From Algoriphagus limi (lineage in GTDB: Bacteria > Bacteroidota > Bacteroidia > Cytophagales > Cyclobacteriaceae), in assembly GCF_024919275.1 (NCBI RefSeq), contig NZ_JANWGH010000003.1:657677-721676 (forward strand): 64,000 bases of DNA. Reading direction: 5' to 3'. The notes under the pieces were generated by a model. That model saw only the letters and a list, made by a program, of their open reading frames with translations, did no database searches and was not told the DNA's origin. Made by a program: the position numbers and the translations under genes. Shown one piece after another: positions 44,795-53,051 of this stretch. Position 1 is the first letter of the stretch. Each line of letters opens with the position of its first letter.

Positions 44795-46459
44795 TCAATC
44801 AAATTCCATCCGCTTGTACCGATACCTACGGCCATTTTGGTAAATTTCAAGTTTCTGACCGTCAATGTGATTAATTTCAAACAAGGGGTTTCTGTCTCCT
44901 TTTAAATTTTTGTCGAGTAAGAAAAACAAAATCATTCTTGAAGAATCATTGAAATCCAGGCGATAGTTGATGTAATCATAAACATCAGACATTAAAGAGG
45001 TCGCATGGTCTGCTGCGTCCTTTCCGAAGATTAGTTTTGGTTCGTTCTCATAGTCATAATTCTCATAAAGCTTATCTTCAACAGCTTCCCATATGCCTGG
45101 TAAATATTTATTGGTTCTGTAGATAAGATCTGCAGAGGGCTCATTAGATTTTGAAAAGACAGGGCCTGTAGTTCTACGAGGTTTAAATGACGAACATAAG
45201 CTTGAAATACCTGTGACCCATTTGGTATTAGCACAAATATATTCACCCGACATATAGCCCGTTTGTCCATCAGAGGTTCGAATTTTAAAGTAGGGAAATC
45301 CATTATTGAATGCGCTTGTAACGGCCATGAGCTCAATGGGATCACCTACAGCTAATTGCCCCATCTCATTCAATTGTACCGATTCTGATAATAATGTTCC
45401 TCCAATTGTTTCTGCTTTAATGGGTGGGCTTAATTTCTTTGTGTACGGTTCTTCAAACACATTAATGCGTCTGTAAAGGATCACTTTGTGCTCATCACTG
45501 TATTCCCCGGAAGGCTTATGCCTTCCACTCATTGGTTTGTGAACTTCCAGCTCTAATGAATCAATACGCCTGATATGAAAGCGCACGAACGAATTTATAA
45601 ATTCATCATTATACCAATCTTGATGATTCCTATCAAAGTCGATAAACATCATCGTTTTACTTAATGTATCAAGATGCAATCGATAATCAGCAAACACGGG
45701 TTGTCGACCAAAAACTTTGTTAAAAATGTCCATGCTGGCAGCCTCCTGACTAATGATTAGAATCTCTGGCTCTTCCTCATCGCCATCTACAATTTCCCAG
45801 AAACCCGGCAAATGTGCTTGTACTCGAGCGACTAGCTCAATGGCTTCTGCATTAAATTCTGAATCGTAAGGTTCAAGTCTTGTTTGTTGTTCGAAGGATG
45901 AACAGGGAGCGTTGGTACCGTTAACCCAAGTGGTATTTGAGCAGATATGCTCACCAGACAGATATCCTGTTTTGCCGTTTCCATATTTAATTTTAAAGTA
46001 TGGGTGTCCATATCTTTCCTGGGTAGTGACTGCCAGTATTTCAATGGTTTCGCCAGCAGGTATTTCGTCAATTGCGGCCCAGCGCGCAAGGGATTTAGGG
46101 AGGACCGGGCCAGCAAGAGACTTAGCCACTACTGTTGGGCTGATGTTGACTTCAAAGGGCTCTGATGTCAAATATTTCACTATGAATATTCCAGAGAAGA
46201 TAATCACAATGGTCATTAAGGCACCAAATTTTTTATAAAGACTGCCGAACAACCAAATGCTTAGCGTGACCAGAAAGATGCCAGCCCCGGATAGCATAAA
46301 TACGATTGACAAAATAAATGTGCCAAAATCCTCGGTTCCTTTCCCGCTCATCGTTGTGATAAGACTGAATCCAATGGCAAATAGCGCAATTCCGATAGCT
46401 ATTAAAATCAGAGCAGTCGCACTTTTAATTGTTCGATTTTTTGTCATCTTGTTGCCCAA
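44795..46459 (-). CDS. Membrane protein with internally duplicated SH3-like domain unit
   Basis: 554 residues. Three membrane helices (about 14-36, 48-72, 78-97) precede a large outer part made of two similar units (about 108-335 and 345-554). Each unit has a bacterial SH3-like fold: GHPYFKIKYGNGKTGYLSGE and GFPYFKIRTSDGQTGYMSGE. After each come paired cysteines (ICSNTTW..PCSSF, ICANTKW..LCSSF) and a LPG(F/I)WE motif. I do not recognise the family. It follows the attC-like site at 46515-46572 and fits a second gene cassette. Confidence 0.6.
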   Translation of the reverse strand: MGNKMTKNRTIKSATALILIAIGIALFAIGFSLITTMSGKGTEDFGTFILSIVFMLSGAGIFLVTLSIWLFGSLYKKFGALMTIVIIFSGIFIVKYLTSEPFEVNISPTVVAKSLAGPVLPKSLARWAAIDEIPAGETIEILAVTTQERYGHPYFKIKYGNGKTGYLSGEHICSNTTWVNGTNAPCSSFEQQTRLEPYDSEFNAEAIELVARVQAHLPGFWEIVDGDEEEPEILIISQEAASMDIFNKVFGRQPVFADYRLHLDTLSKTMMFIDFDRNHQDWYNDEFINSFVRFHIRRIDSLELEVHKPMSGRHKPSGEYSDEHKVILYRRINVFEEPYTKKLSPPIKAETIGGTLLSESVQLNEMGQLAVGDPIELMAVTSAFNNGFPYFKIRTSDGQTGYMSGEYICANTKWVTGISSLCSSFKPRRTTGPVFSKSNEPSADLIYRTNKYLPGIWEAVEDKLYENYDYENEPKLIFGKDAADHATSLMSDVYDYINYRLDFNDSSRMILFFLLDKNLKGDRNPLFEINHIDGQKLEIYQNGRRYRYKRMEFD

Positions 46460-46514
46460 ATTAAAATTGAGAAAGATTTTATACTTCTGCCCCTTTGTTT
46501 CGTGCAGTTATGAA

Positions 46515-46572
46515 GCCTAACGATTTTGTATATGAGCCGTTTTAATGGCTTATATACATTGTTTTAAATAGT
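46515..46572 (-). repeat. attC-like cassette end after the 141-residue membrane protein
   Basis: Reading on the minus strand, a stem of 12 bp (TGTATATAAGCC with GGCTCATATACA, one G-T pair) with loop ATTAAAAC is followed by AAAATCGTTAGGC. The last seven bases, GTTAGGC, fit the integron core GTTRRRY exactly; the plus strand shows the mirror core GCCTAAC at 46515-46521. The site begins 3 bp after the stop of the gene at 46575, as in integron gene cassettes. The 5' core (TTAAAAC) is weak. No covariance search was possible. Confidence 0.6.
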
Positions 46573-46574
46573 AA

Positions 46575-47000
46575 TTATTTCGAAAACAAAACATTTTTTT
46601 TCATGATAAGATTAATAACAATTCTAATTATGAAATAGCCAATTAGTATAATAAAAAAAGGACCAAAATTGAAGCTAAAATATAAATCATCAAATGGCCA
46701 AAATAACTTGTTAATAATTGGGCCCAAAATCGAAATGTAAAGGGCTAGCCAAATTCCAATAGCTGTGACTTCAATAACTAAATTTTTATGTTTAAAAATC
46801 CTCTGGATAATGTTTTTGACAAGGAGCACAATTACAATCAATGATAATACCGCGGATATACTAAATAAAAGCCAATACCAAGGATGTTCTTCAAAAGTCG
46901 AATCGCTTCTACCTATATGTTCAAAGTAATCATAAACGGAATATATGACTACTATAGACATTAAATAGGCTAAAGGATGTTTAATTAATTTTTTAATCAT
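46575..47000 (-). CDS. Small four-helix membrane protein, unknown
   Basis: 141 residues, about four membrane helices (about 8-25, 38-62, 75-95, 110-132) joined by short loops, with a basic C-terminus. No family is recognised. Its ATG lies 12 bp from the end of repeat copy B, and its stop lies 3 bp before an attC-like site, so it is the first gene after the dead integrase, in the place of cassette 1. AT-rich codon use, lower in GC than the nearby core genes. Confidence 0.6.
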   Translation of the reverse strand: MIKKLIKHPLAYLMSIVVIYSVYDYFEHIGRSDSTFEEHPWYWLLFSISAVLSLIVIVLLVKNIIQRIFKHKNLVIEVTAIGIWLALYISILGPIINKLFWPFDDLYFSFNFGPFFIILIGYFIIRIVINLIMKKNVLFSK

Positions 47001-47011
47001 ACCTATTATTT

Positions 47012-47458
47012 ACAACTTATTTATTTATGCACTTTTGGTGCTTTTATTCACTGATTTTGGGTGCATAAATGCACCTTTTTTTACGTTTATTCATAAATCA
47101 TCAAATGGACTTTTAACATTCTCTAAGCTCTTCTGGGATACATGCGTGTAGGTTGCTGTCGTTTTACGGCTTTTTTGCTCCATAAGATCCTGAATGAAGA
47201 ATAGGTTTACATCTTTCTCTAAGAAGTGGGTAGTCTAACTGTCTCTTGCTTATCAGTGACTTGGCTAAGAATAATCGTTTTTGTATTCATGGTCTAAAAA
47301 GGTGAAAACCCCTATTGATTTAAAAGTCCATTGAAAATAGTGAAATATTTTAATGCACTAAAAAATTGTGTGATGAATCTATTGTTGATTCGGTATTTTT
47401 CTATTGCTGTACTTTCAAGTAGCTGGATTTCAAATTCGAGCCTTTCGATCTTTTTGCC
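47012..47458. repeat. 447-bp direct repeat, copy B (integron-like integrase remnant)
   Basis: Copy of 38816-39262 in the same orientation, 8.2 kb to the right. The alignment stops on the left at GTTGT (minus strand), 12 bp before the next ATG (47000), and on the right after TTTTTGCC. It contains the better-preserved integrase remnant 47091-47231. GGTGCATAAATGCACC within it is a 7-bp palindrome with a 2-nt loop. On the minus strand TAAGTTGTA at its end resembles a -7 promoter box, so the repeat may supply transcription to the cassette. Confidence 0.85.
47091..47231 (-). pseudogene. C-terminal fragment of a tyrosine recombinase, copy B (dead)
   Basis: 46 in-frame codons plus TGA on the minus strand: HFLEKDVNL, then SRKTTATYTHVSQKS, ending VKSPFDDL. 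The block KTTATYTHVS carries the tyrosine of the catalytic site (codon 28), but the family GH has become EQ, and everything upstream of codon 1 is broken (TAG just before). The ending SPFDDL resembles the SPLD ending of integron integrases. So copy B is an old 3' end, less decayed than copy A. Confidence 0.78.
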
Positions 47459-47519
47459 GCAGGTTTATCACTTAAATAGAAAATATGGATGGCTGGGATG
47501 GAAACAATGACTAGTTAAT

Positions 47520-47541
47520 CCGTGCGTGAGGACAGGCACGG
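47520..47541. repeat. GTGCGT/GGCACG hairpin near copy B
   Basis: CCGTGC and GCACGG pair around a 10-nt loop (GTGAGGACAG). It is one of three similar hairpins at the outer ends of the two repeats. Confidence 0.5.
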
Positions 47542-47553
47542 AGTATTCATAGC

Positions 47554-47573
47554 CGTGAGTGATGACACTCACG
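47554..47573. repeat. GTGAGT/ACTCAC hairpin near copy B
   Basis: CGTGAGT and ACTCACG pair around GATGAC, almost the same as the copy A hairpin at 39289-39312. This suggests that the duplicated segment reaches beyond the 447-bp core. Confidence 0.55.
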
Positions 47574-47631
47574 TGGGCTGAGTGATATGAAAGACCTTCG
47601 AGGTTGTGGGAATCCCCAAAGGTCAAAAAAA

Positions 47632-47663
47632 GACCCCAAAGGTTCCAAAAACCTTAGGGGTCC
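47632..47663 (-). terminator. Intrinsic terminator of typA
   Basis: GACCCCAAAGGTT pairs with AACCTTAGGGGTC around a short A-rich loop, and the minus strand continues into seven T. A weaker neighbouring hairpin at 47583-47617 (GACCTT..AAGGTC) belongs to the same small family as 27785-27817. Confidence 0.8.
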
Positions 47664-47698
47664 ATCTTGGTACTTGATACTAGATTCTAGCTACTAAC

Positions 47699-49504
47699 TT
47701 ACGCTTCTTTCTTAGCCATTCTGTTTCGCTCATTTTCATCCAAATAGATCTTTCTCATTCGGATGTTTTTGGGAGTGATTTCCAAGTATTCGTCTTTTTG
47801 AATGTATTCCATGGCTTCTTCCAAAGAGAATCGCTTTGGCGGAGCAATGCGGGTATTATCATCAGAACCCGATGCACGCATGTTGGTTAGTTTCTTTCCT
47901 TTTTGAACATTCACCACCAAATCATTGTCTCGTGAATGCTCCCCGATTACCTGACCTGTATACAATTCATCTCCTGGTTCGATAAAGAAAATACCTCTAT
48001 CCTGAAGTTTGTCAATCGCATAGGCAGTACACTGTCCGCCTTCCATAGAGATCAAGGAACCGTTGATTCGGCCTGGGATAGGGCCTTTGAAAGGCTCATA
48101 AGCTGAGAATCGGTGGTTCATGATGGCTTCTCCTTGAGTAGCAGTCAAGACGTTGTTTCTCAAACCGATCAAACCTCTGGAAGGAATTTTGAACTCCAAG
48201 TGCTGTAAATCCCCTTTAGGCTCCATCACCAAAAGTTCACCTTTTCGCTGAGTAGCTAATTCGATTACTTTTCCAGCTGTTTCCTGAGGTACGTCTACTA
48301 CCAAGGTCTCAATAGGCTCACACTGTACCCCATCAATTTCCTTGAAGATTACCTGAGGCTGACCCACTTGTAATTCATAACCTTCCCGACGCATGGTTTC
48401 GATCAAAACAGACAAGTGAAGAATTCCTCGTCCATATACGATAAACTTATCTTCCGAATCGGTAGGCTCTACGCGAAGTGCCAGGTTTTTTTCCATCTCC
48501 TTCATCAAGCGATCCCGCAGGTGACGGGAAGTCACAAACTTGCCTTCTTTACCAAAGAAAGGAGAGTTGTTGATCGTGAAGAGCATGTTCATGGTTGGCT
48601 CATCGATCGCGATGCGTGGAAGCGGTTCTGGCTTTTCCACATCAGCAACTGTATCGCCGATTTCGAAATCCTCCAATCCAGTGATCGCACAGATATCACC
48701 TGCCTGAACAGTCTGAACTTTGTTTTTGCCTAATCCTTCGAAGGTATGCAGTTCTTTTACTCGCATCTTTTTGATGCTTCCGTCTGCTTTGCAAAGCGCA
48801 ATTTGCTGACCTTCGGAAACAGTTCCTCTTTTTACTCTACCGATAGCGATTCGACCGACAAAGTTGGAGTAATCCAAGGAAGTGATCTGCATCTGTAAAG
48901 TACCTTCTTCAATTTTTGGAGCAGGGATGTATTCCAAGATAGCGTCCAGCAAAGGAAGAATAGAGTCTGTTGGGTTTTTCCAATCCGGTCCCATCCAGTT
49001 TTGCTTGGCAGAACCATAAAGGGTATGGAATTCCAATTGCTCTTCAGTAGCGTCCAAATTGAACATCAAGTCGAATACGGCTTCGTGAACCTCATCTGGA
49101 CGGCAATTTTCTTTGTCTACTTTATTGACTACCACGATTGGAGTCAAGCCAAGTGAAAGTGCTTTTCCCAATACAAATCGGGTTTGAGGCATTGGGCCTT
49201 CAAAAGCATCAACTAGGAGAATTACTCCATCGGCCATTTTCAATACGCGCTCTACTTCTCCTCCGAAGTCGGCGTGACCTGGGGTGTCAATGATATTGAT
49301 TTTGGTGTCCTTGTATCGGACAGATACGTTTTTCGAAAGGATGGTAATTCCTCTTTCCCGCTCCAAGTCATTGTTGTCCAGGATCAAATCATCGAATTGC
49401 TGATTTTCCCGGAAGATTTTGGAAGCGTGGATGATTTTGTCGACTAGGGTAGTTTTTCCGTGGTCAACGTGTGCGATAATCGCGATATTTCTGATATTCT
49501 GCAT
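47699..49504 (-). CDS. typA: Translational GTPase TypA/BipA
   Basis: 601 residues, normal length. GTPase motifs: AHVDHGKTTLVDK (G1), ERERGITI (G2), DTPGHADFGGEV (G3), VVNKVDKE (G4). The later EF-G-like domains and the TypA C-terminal block (RGLIGLRNNVLTATQGEAIMN) follow. It acts on the ribosome, helping assembly and stress or cold growth. A perfect TAnnTTTG-type box (TACCTTTG, minus strand) lies at 49525-49532. It marks the return to the conserved chromosome right of the cassette region. Confidence 0.97.
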   Translation of the reverse strand: MQNIRNIAIIAHVDHGKTTLVDKIIHASKIFRENQQFDDLILDNNDLERERGITILSKNVSVRYKDTKINIIDTPGHADFGGEVERVLKMADGVILLVDAFEGPMPQTRFVLGKALSLGLTPIVVVNKVDKENCRPDEVHEAVFDLMFNLDATEEQLEFHTLYGSAKQNWMGPDWKNPTDSILPLLDAILEYIPAPKIEEGTLQMQITSLDYSNFVGRIAIGRVKRGTVSEGQQIALCKADGSIKKMRVKELHTFEGLGKNKVQTVQAGDICAITGLEDFEIGDTVADVEKPEPLPRIAIDEPTMNMLFTINNSPFFGKEGKFVTSRHLRDRLMKEMEKNLALRVEPTDSEDKFIVYGRGILHLSVLIETMRREGYELQVGQPQVIFKEIDGVQCEPIETLVVDVPQETAGKVIELATQRKGELLVMEPKGDLQHLEFKIPSRGLIGLRNNVLTATQGEAIMNHRFSAYEPFKGPIPGRINGSLISMEGGQCTAYAIDKLQDRGIFFIEPGDELYTGQVIGEHSRDNDLVVNVQKGKKLTNMRASGSDDNTRIAPPKRFSLEEAMEYIQKDEYLEITPKNIRMRKIYLDENERNRMAKKEA

Positions 49505-49524
49505 GCTATGCGTTTTTCAAGCCG

Positions 49525-49532
49525 CAAAGGTA
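49525..49532 (-). promoter_or_regulatory. Predicted -7 promoter box of typA
   Basis: TACCTTTG on the minus strand, identical to the box before purH, 21 bp upstream of the ATG. No clear -33 element is visible. Confidence 0.35.
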
Positions 49533-49714
49533 GGTAAAAAAGATGGGAAGAAGGTTATGCCATTGTGAAGTATTCTTCGATTCTACTAAGAACTAAAATA
49601 GCACATGTTTTTGGTCAATTTTTCGGAAAAGTAAGCAAGGGAAAAACAAAAGAGTATTCTAGTCTTTTGATGAAAGATGCTTTATAGCTTGCAGTATTTT
49701 CTCTTTGATCAATT

Positions 49715-50401
49715 TCATACAAAGGCTGATTTTGATTTCATTTTCCAAGCTTCATAGCTACTTAAGGAATGGATCACCACAATAAAGCAACAAGTGACCG
49801 AAAGATAGTTAACCAAATAATCAGGGACTAACTTATCCAATCCAAAAACCCGGGGAAGGTTAAGGAATAAATTGTAGAAATGAAGAGGAAGAGTCAAATA
49901 GGAAATAAAGTGATTGCTAAAAACGGACCTTACCCTGATTCCAGAATTTCCAAAAAGTGTTCGAATGGCTTTCGTTTTTTTACGTGACCTGTAGGTGATA
50001 TAAAACATAAAACCCACCAAATAAACCAAAGGGAGCAAAAAGAGCAGGATTACTTGCATCTTCCAAGTCAGCATATTTACCAATAGGGTCAAAATCCCCA
50101 CTAAAGCCAGGGTGAAAGCCATTTTGGGCCAAGAAAAGTAGCTTTTAATAATAGACCATTGCGTAGAGCGGATGGATTTTTGAATATTCTTGTTGAGCTC
50201 ACTCTGAATTTTATGGCAGTACGCGTAGGTCCATTTTTGATCTAGCGCCTCTAATTCCTTGTCGAATTTTTCTTCCGGCAGATTTTCCAGATGGCTGAGG
50301 TAGTGGTCATAAATCTCTCCAAGCAATTCTACTGCATAAATCTCCTTTTTGATTATGGATTTTTGGACAGCCTGAAGTTCGGATGTACTTAGCTTTCTCA
50401 T
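49715..50401 (-). CDS. PadR-linked membrane protein
   Basis: 228 residues. A cytoplasmic helical N-terminus (about 1-95) precedes three to four membrane helices (about 92-112, 115-135, 165-185, 200-220). The N-terminal part (STSELQAVQKSIIKKEIYAVELLGEIYDHYLSHLE) is of the type often coded beside PadR regulators in Bacteroidota. Its gene starts 13 bp after the PadR gene, forming a two-gene operon. A membrane stress role is only a guess. Confidence 0.7.
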   Translation of the reverse strand: MRKLSTSELQAVQKSIIKKEIYAVELLGEIYDHYLSHLENLPEEKFDKELEALDQKWTYAYCHKIQSELNKNIQKSIRSTQWSIIKSYFSWPKMAFTLALVGILTLLVNMLTWKMQVILLFLLPLVYLVGFMFYITYRSRKKTKAIRTLFGNSGIRVRSVFSNHFISYLTLPLHFYNLFLNLPRVFGLDKLVPDYLVNYLSVTCCFIVVIHSLSSYEAWKMKSKSAFV

Positions 50402-50414
50402 TTAGATTGAAAAA

Positions 50415-50762
50415 TTAGAATTTCAAGTCAGGGTTTAAACCCGGATTAATGATGCGCTGCATGTTTTCAACAAAAGCCTGCAATTCGGCCAGTTTGGAGC
50501 TAACTTCCTTTTTACCTGATTTGGTTAGGCTGTAGTACTTGCGGACACGATTATCGACTTGTTGGATTTCAGTAGTCAAAAGTCCTTCCGCTTCCAGCTT
50601 ATGAAGGGCAGGGTAGAGGGCTCCTTCCGTGATTTTGATTTCACCAGCAGTCAATTCCTTGACTTTTTGGGTGATTTCATAGCCATACATTTTATCATTT
50701 TCCTCTAGAAGCTTGAGGATAATGGTTTGAAGGCTTCCCTTGATCAGATTATTGTTGGACAT
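50415..50762 (-). CDS. PadR family transcriptional regulator
   Basis: 115 residues, a single winged helix domain: SLQTIILKLLEENDKMYGYEITQKV, then EGALYPALHKLEAEGLL, and a dimer-forming C-terminal helix. It probably represses its own operon with the membrane protein that follows. Family call is certain; the signal is unknown. Confidence 0.92.
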   Translation of the reverse strand: MSNNNLIKGSLQTIILKLLEENDKMYGYEITQKVKELTAGEIKITEGALYPALHKLEAEGLLTTEIQQVDNRVRKYYSLTKSGKKEVSSKLAELQAFVENMQRIINPGLNPDLKF

Positions 50763-50842
50763 GGCAAAATAGCATCGAAGTCCAAATATATAAAAAGATT
50801 ATATACCTAAGAATATTAGGTAATAAAAATGGCCAATTGGGC

Positions 50843-51298
50843 CTAAATATCCTCTTTTTGAATTTTTGAATGAAGTTCAAGTAGTAAGGGTAGGGCAGCG
50901 GAGCCATACCATTCTTTGAGTTCCATTTTTAAAACTCCTGCTTGAATAGAAGGGTCGCTTTCTGTAAGTTTTTGCGCTTCTTCCAAGGATTCTACATTGA
51001 AAAAGAACAGGCCTCGTAAATCCTCATTCCCAAAGAAAGGGCCTGCCAAGACCATTTTTCCCTCCTCCGCTAATTTGTTGATATTGGCTAGGTGGCCTTG
51101 CTGAAGTTTCGCTCTTTCCTCTGCGCTGTATTCATTGACGCGCTCGCCTCGGTACAGGAATGCAATCACATATTTTTTCATCCCGTAATCATCAGCACCG
51201 AGTTTGGTGGCTAATTCCTGATCAAAGTCGGGGTTTTGAGCCAATGCTCCTCCAATACCTGCCAAGAATAAAATTAAGCTTAGATAAATAGTCTTCAT
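50843..51298 (-). CDS. YciI-like domain secreted protein
   Basis: 151 residues with a signal peptide (about 1-20, ALAQN). The rest is a YCII ferredoxin-like fold: KKYVIAFLYRGERV, HLANINKLAEEGKMVLAGPFFGNEDLRGLFFF, ESDPSIQAGVLKMELKEW. YciI proteins are small dimers with a His-Asp pair (GHLAN; ESDP) of uncertain activity. Its start lies 8 bp after the DUF389 gene stop on the minus strand, so the two are probably one transcript. Confidence 0.85.
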   Translation of the reverse strand: MKTIYLSLILFLAGIGGALAQNPDFDQELATKLGADDYGMKKYVIAFLYRGERVNEYSAEERAKLQQGHLANINKLAEEGKMVLAGPFFGNEDLRGLFFFNVESLEEAQKLTESDPSIQAGVLKMELKEWYGSAALPLLLELHSKIQKEDI

Positions 51299-51305
51299 AG
51301 GGTTT

Positions 51306-52697
51306 TTATTTTAGGATTAGGGCAACGGTATCGGATTTTGTGCGGACTTTCAGCCAACTGAGTAATTTCTTTGTTTCGCTTGAGGTAGGCTTTCTGGTAA
51401 ATTCTGCAAAAGCCATCAAAAGCGTGTCGGTTTCGGCTTTTTCCAAATCACTTAATACCGTCCGGTTAAGGGTGAATTTACGCAAATTGGGATGGTTAAT
51501 CTTTGCTTCCTGGGCAATTTCAGGTCCTAAAGCTCGAATCTGACCATAATTGGCTACTTCTGCTTCCAATAAAGCAATTCGTTCATCCTTATTTCGGATG
51601 ACTTCCTCGTTTCGTTCATATAGATCTTTTAGAATGTCTGACCGAAGTACGTTCAGATCGGTAGAAGAATTACCACTTTGCTGAATAATGATTTCCGTTC
51701 CTGCCAGATTGTATTCTGCGGCTTTGGATTTGGTGATATCCAAAATTTCCTGATCCAATTCTTCTCCAATCAACATCACTTCGATTTGAGGAGGGTTGCT
51801 GGAGTAATTGAAATTCGAATTCAAAACCTGGGTTCGTGGGAATTTCATTTCTACTTGGATATATCTTCTAGCCTGCTCTTGCCAGAGTGTTCGAACTACT
51901 ATCCCATAGGCTAGGTAGACACTAGGAATGATCGTCAGTAGCGTGAAAAGCGTGATGTAGGTTTGGACCCGTTTTTCCTTTTTTTCATCCATAAATTCCT
52001 TCTTTGGAAACTTCATAAATCGGACGATCAGATAGGTCGAAAGAGAGATGAAAACCGAGTTGATAAAGAAGAGATAAAAGGCTCCAAAAAAGTAATAAAA
52101 ATTCATCGTAGCTAGGCCGTATCCGGCAGTACAAAGAGGAGGCATCAAAGCGGTTGCAATGGCCACTCCGGGGATGGCATTACTCTTCTCTTTTCGGGAG
52201 CCGGCAACGATCCCGGCAAGGCCTCCAAAGAGGGCGATCAGCACGTCCCAGATGGTAGGCTCTGTTCGTGCCAAAAGCTCAGATTGAGCATCATCCAAAG
52301 GAGTAAAAAAGAAGTAAATCGAAGAGGTCAAAATGGCTATGAAAACAGCCACTCCTAAGTTGCGTAGAGAGCGCTTGAGTAACTCGAAATCATTGATCCC
52401 CGCAGCTAGTCCGACGCCCATGATTGGACCCATCAAAGGGGAGATCAACATGGCACCAATAATGACCGCTGTGGAGTTTACATTGAGACCTATGGAAGCC
52501 ACAAAAATGGCGAAGATTAGGATCCATAAATTGGCACCTTTGAACTCCACATTTTTCCGGATGTACTCAATGGTATCAAGTTCATCTTCCTTTCCTTCAT
52601 GTAAATCAAAACGGTCTCGGAGGTAAATCAAAAAACGGATTAGCTGACTTCCTTGTCTTTTTTTCGGGGCTGTAGGCTCCATCATAATAATTCTCAA
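51306..52697 (-). CDS. DUF389 membrane protein
   Basis: 463 residues. A DUF389 core of about five to six membrane helices (about 50-265) has the motif VNSTAVIIGAMLISPLMGPIMGVGLAAG and ATALMPPLCTAGYGLA. A soluble C-terminal half follows (about 285-463) with a coiled coil near 355-385 (DILKDLYERNEEVIRNKDERIALLEAEV). Start possibly the ATG five codons downstream (52682). The function is unknown. Precedes the YciI-like gene. Confidence 0.87.
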   Translation of the reverse strand: MRIIMMEPTAPKKRQGSQLIRFLIYLRDRFDLHEGKEDELDTIEYIRKNVEFKGANLWILIFAIFVASIGLNVNSTAVIIGAMLISPLMGPIMGVGLAAGINDFELLKRSLRNLGVAVFIAILTSSIYFFFTPLDDAQSELLARTEPTIWDVLIALFGGLAGIVAGSRKEKSNAIPGVAIATALMPPLCTAGYGLATMNFYYFFGAFYLFFINSVFISLSTYLIVRFMKFPKKEFMDEKKEKRVQTYITLFTLLTIIPSVYLAYGIVVRTLWQEQARRYIQVEMKFPRTQVLNSNFNYSSNPPQIEVMLIGEELDQEILDITKSKAAEYNLAGTEIIIQQSGNSSTDLNVLRSDILKDLYERNEEVIRNKDERIALLEAEVANYGQIRALGPEIAQEAKINHPNLRKFTLNRTVLSDLEKAETDTLLMAFAEFTRKPTSSETKKLLSWLKVRTKSDTVALILK

Positions 52698-53051
52698 TTT
52701 GTAGGCAAAATACTTAGATATAGGGAAAATCTATCGTAGGGGAGGGTGCTTTTTTCTGGCCCGAAACTTGAAATAAGAAGATGGAACATTCTTGTGAGGA
52801 GAATTTTTTAGATAGGAATTTCTATTAAAAATTAGTTAGAATAAGGTTTATATAAAAAATGCTAACTATCTGATTTAAAATTTGATATCATTGTTTTAGA
52901 ATCATCAAAATTTTACGAGTCTAAAAAAATTAGATAAGACTAAAAATAAAACTTTCATTCAAAATCTTCCCTTCTCAGTATTTCGGGATATTTTTAGGCC
53001 TTGAAAATTTTATCGGAGATTTCCATTTTAATTAATCAAGATTTAGAACTT
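52698..53051. other. Intergenic stretch, 350 bp, no feature
   Basis: AT-rich DNA between the divergent DUF389 and response-regulator genes. It must hold both promoters, but I could not place either with confidence. A TTG at 53001 opens the response regulator frame upstream of its ATG. Confidence 0.5.

Larger units (their letters stand above)
47001..47698. other. Gene-free 700-bp stretch before typA's terminator
   Basis: From left: an 11-bp spacer, repeat copy B, about 60 bp of unassigned sequence, two GTG-type hairpins, a REP-like hairpin at 47583-47617 and the terminator of typA. No intact gene found. Confidence 0.7.

Noticed and set aside
44655..44843. 62-residue plus-strand frame in the 560-bp gap
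   Set aside because: Overlaps the end of a better supported gene on the other strand; no signal, motif or family.
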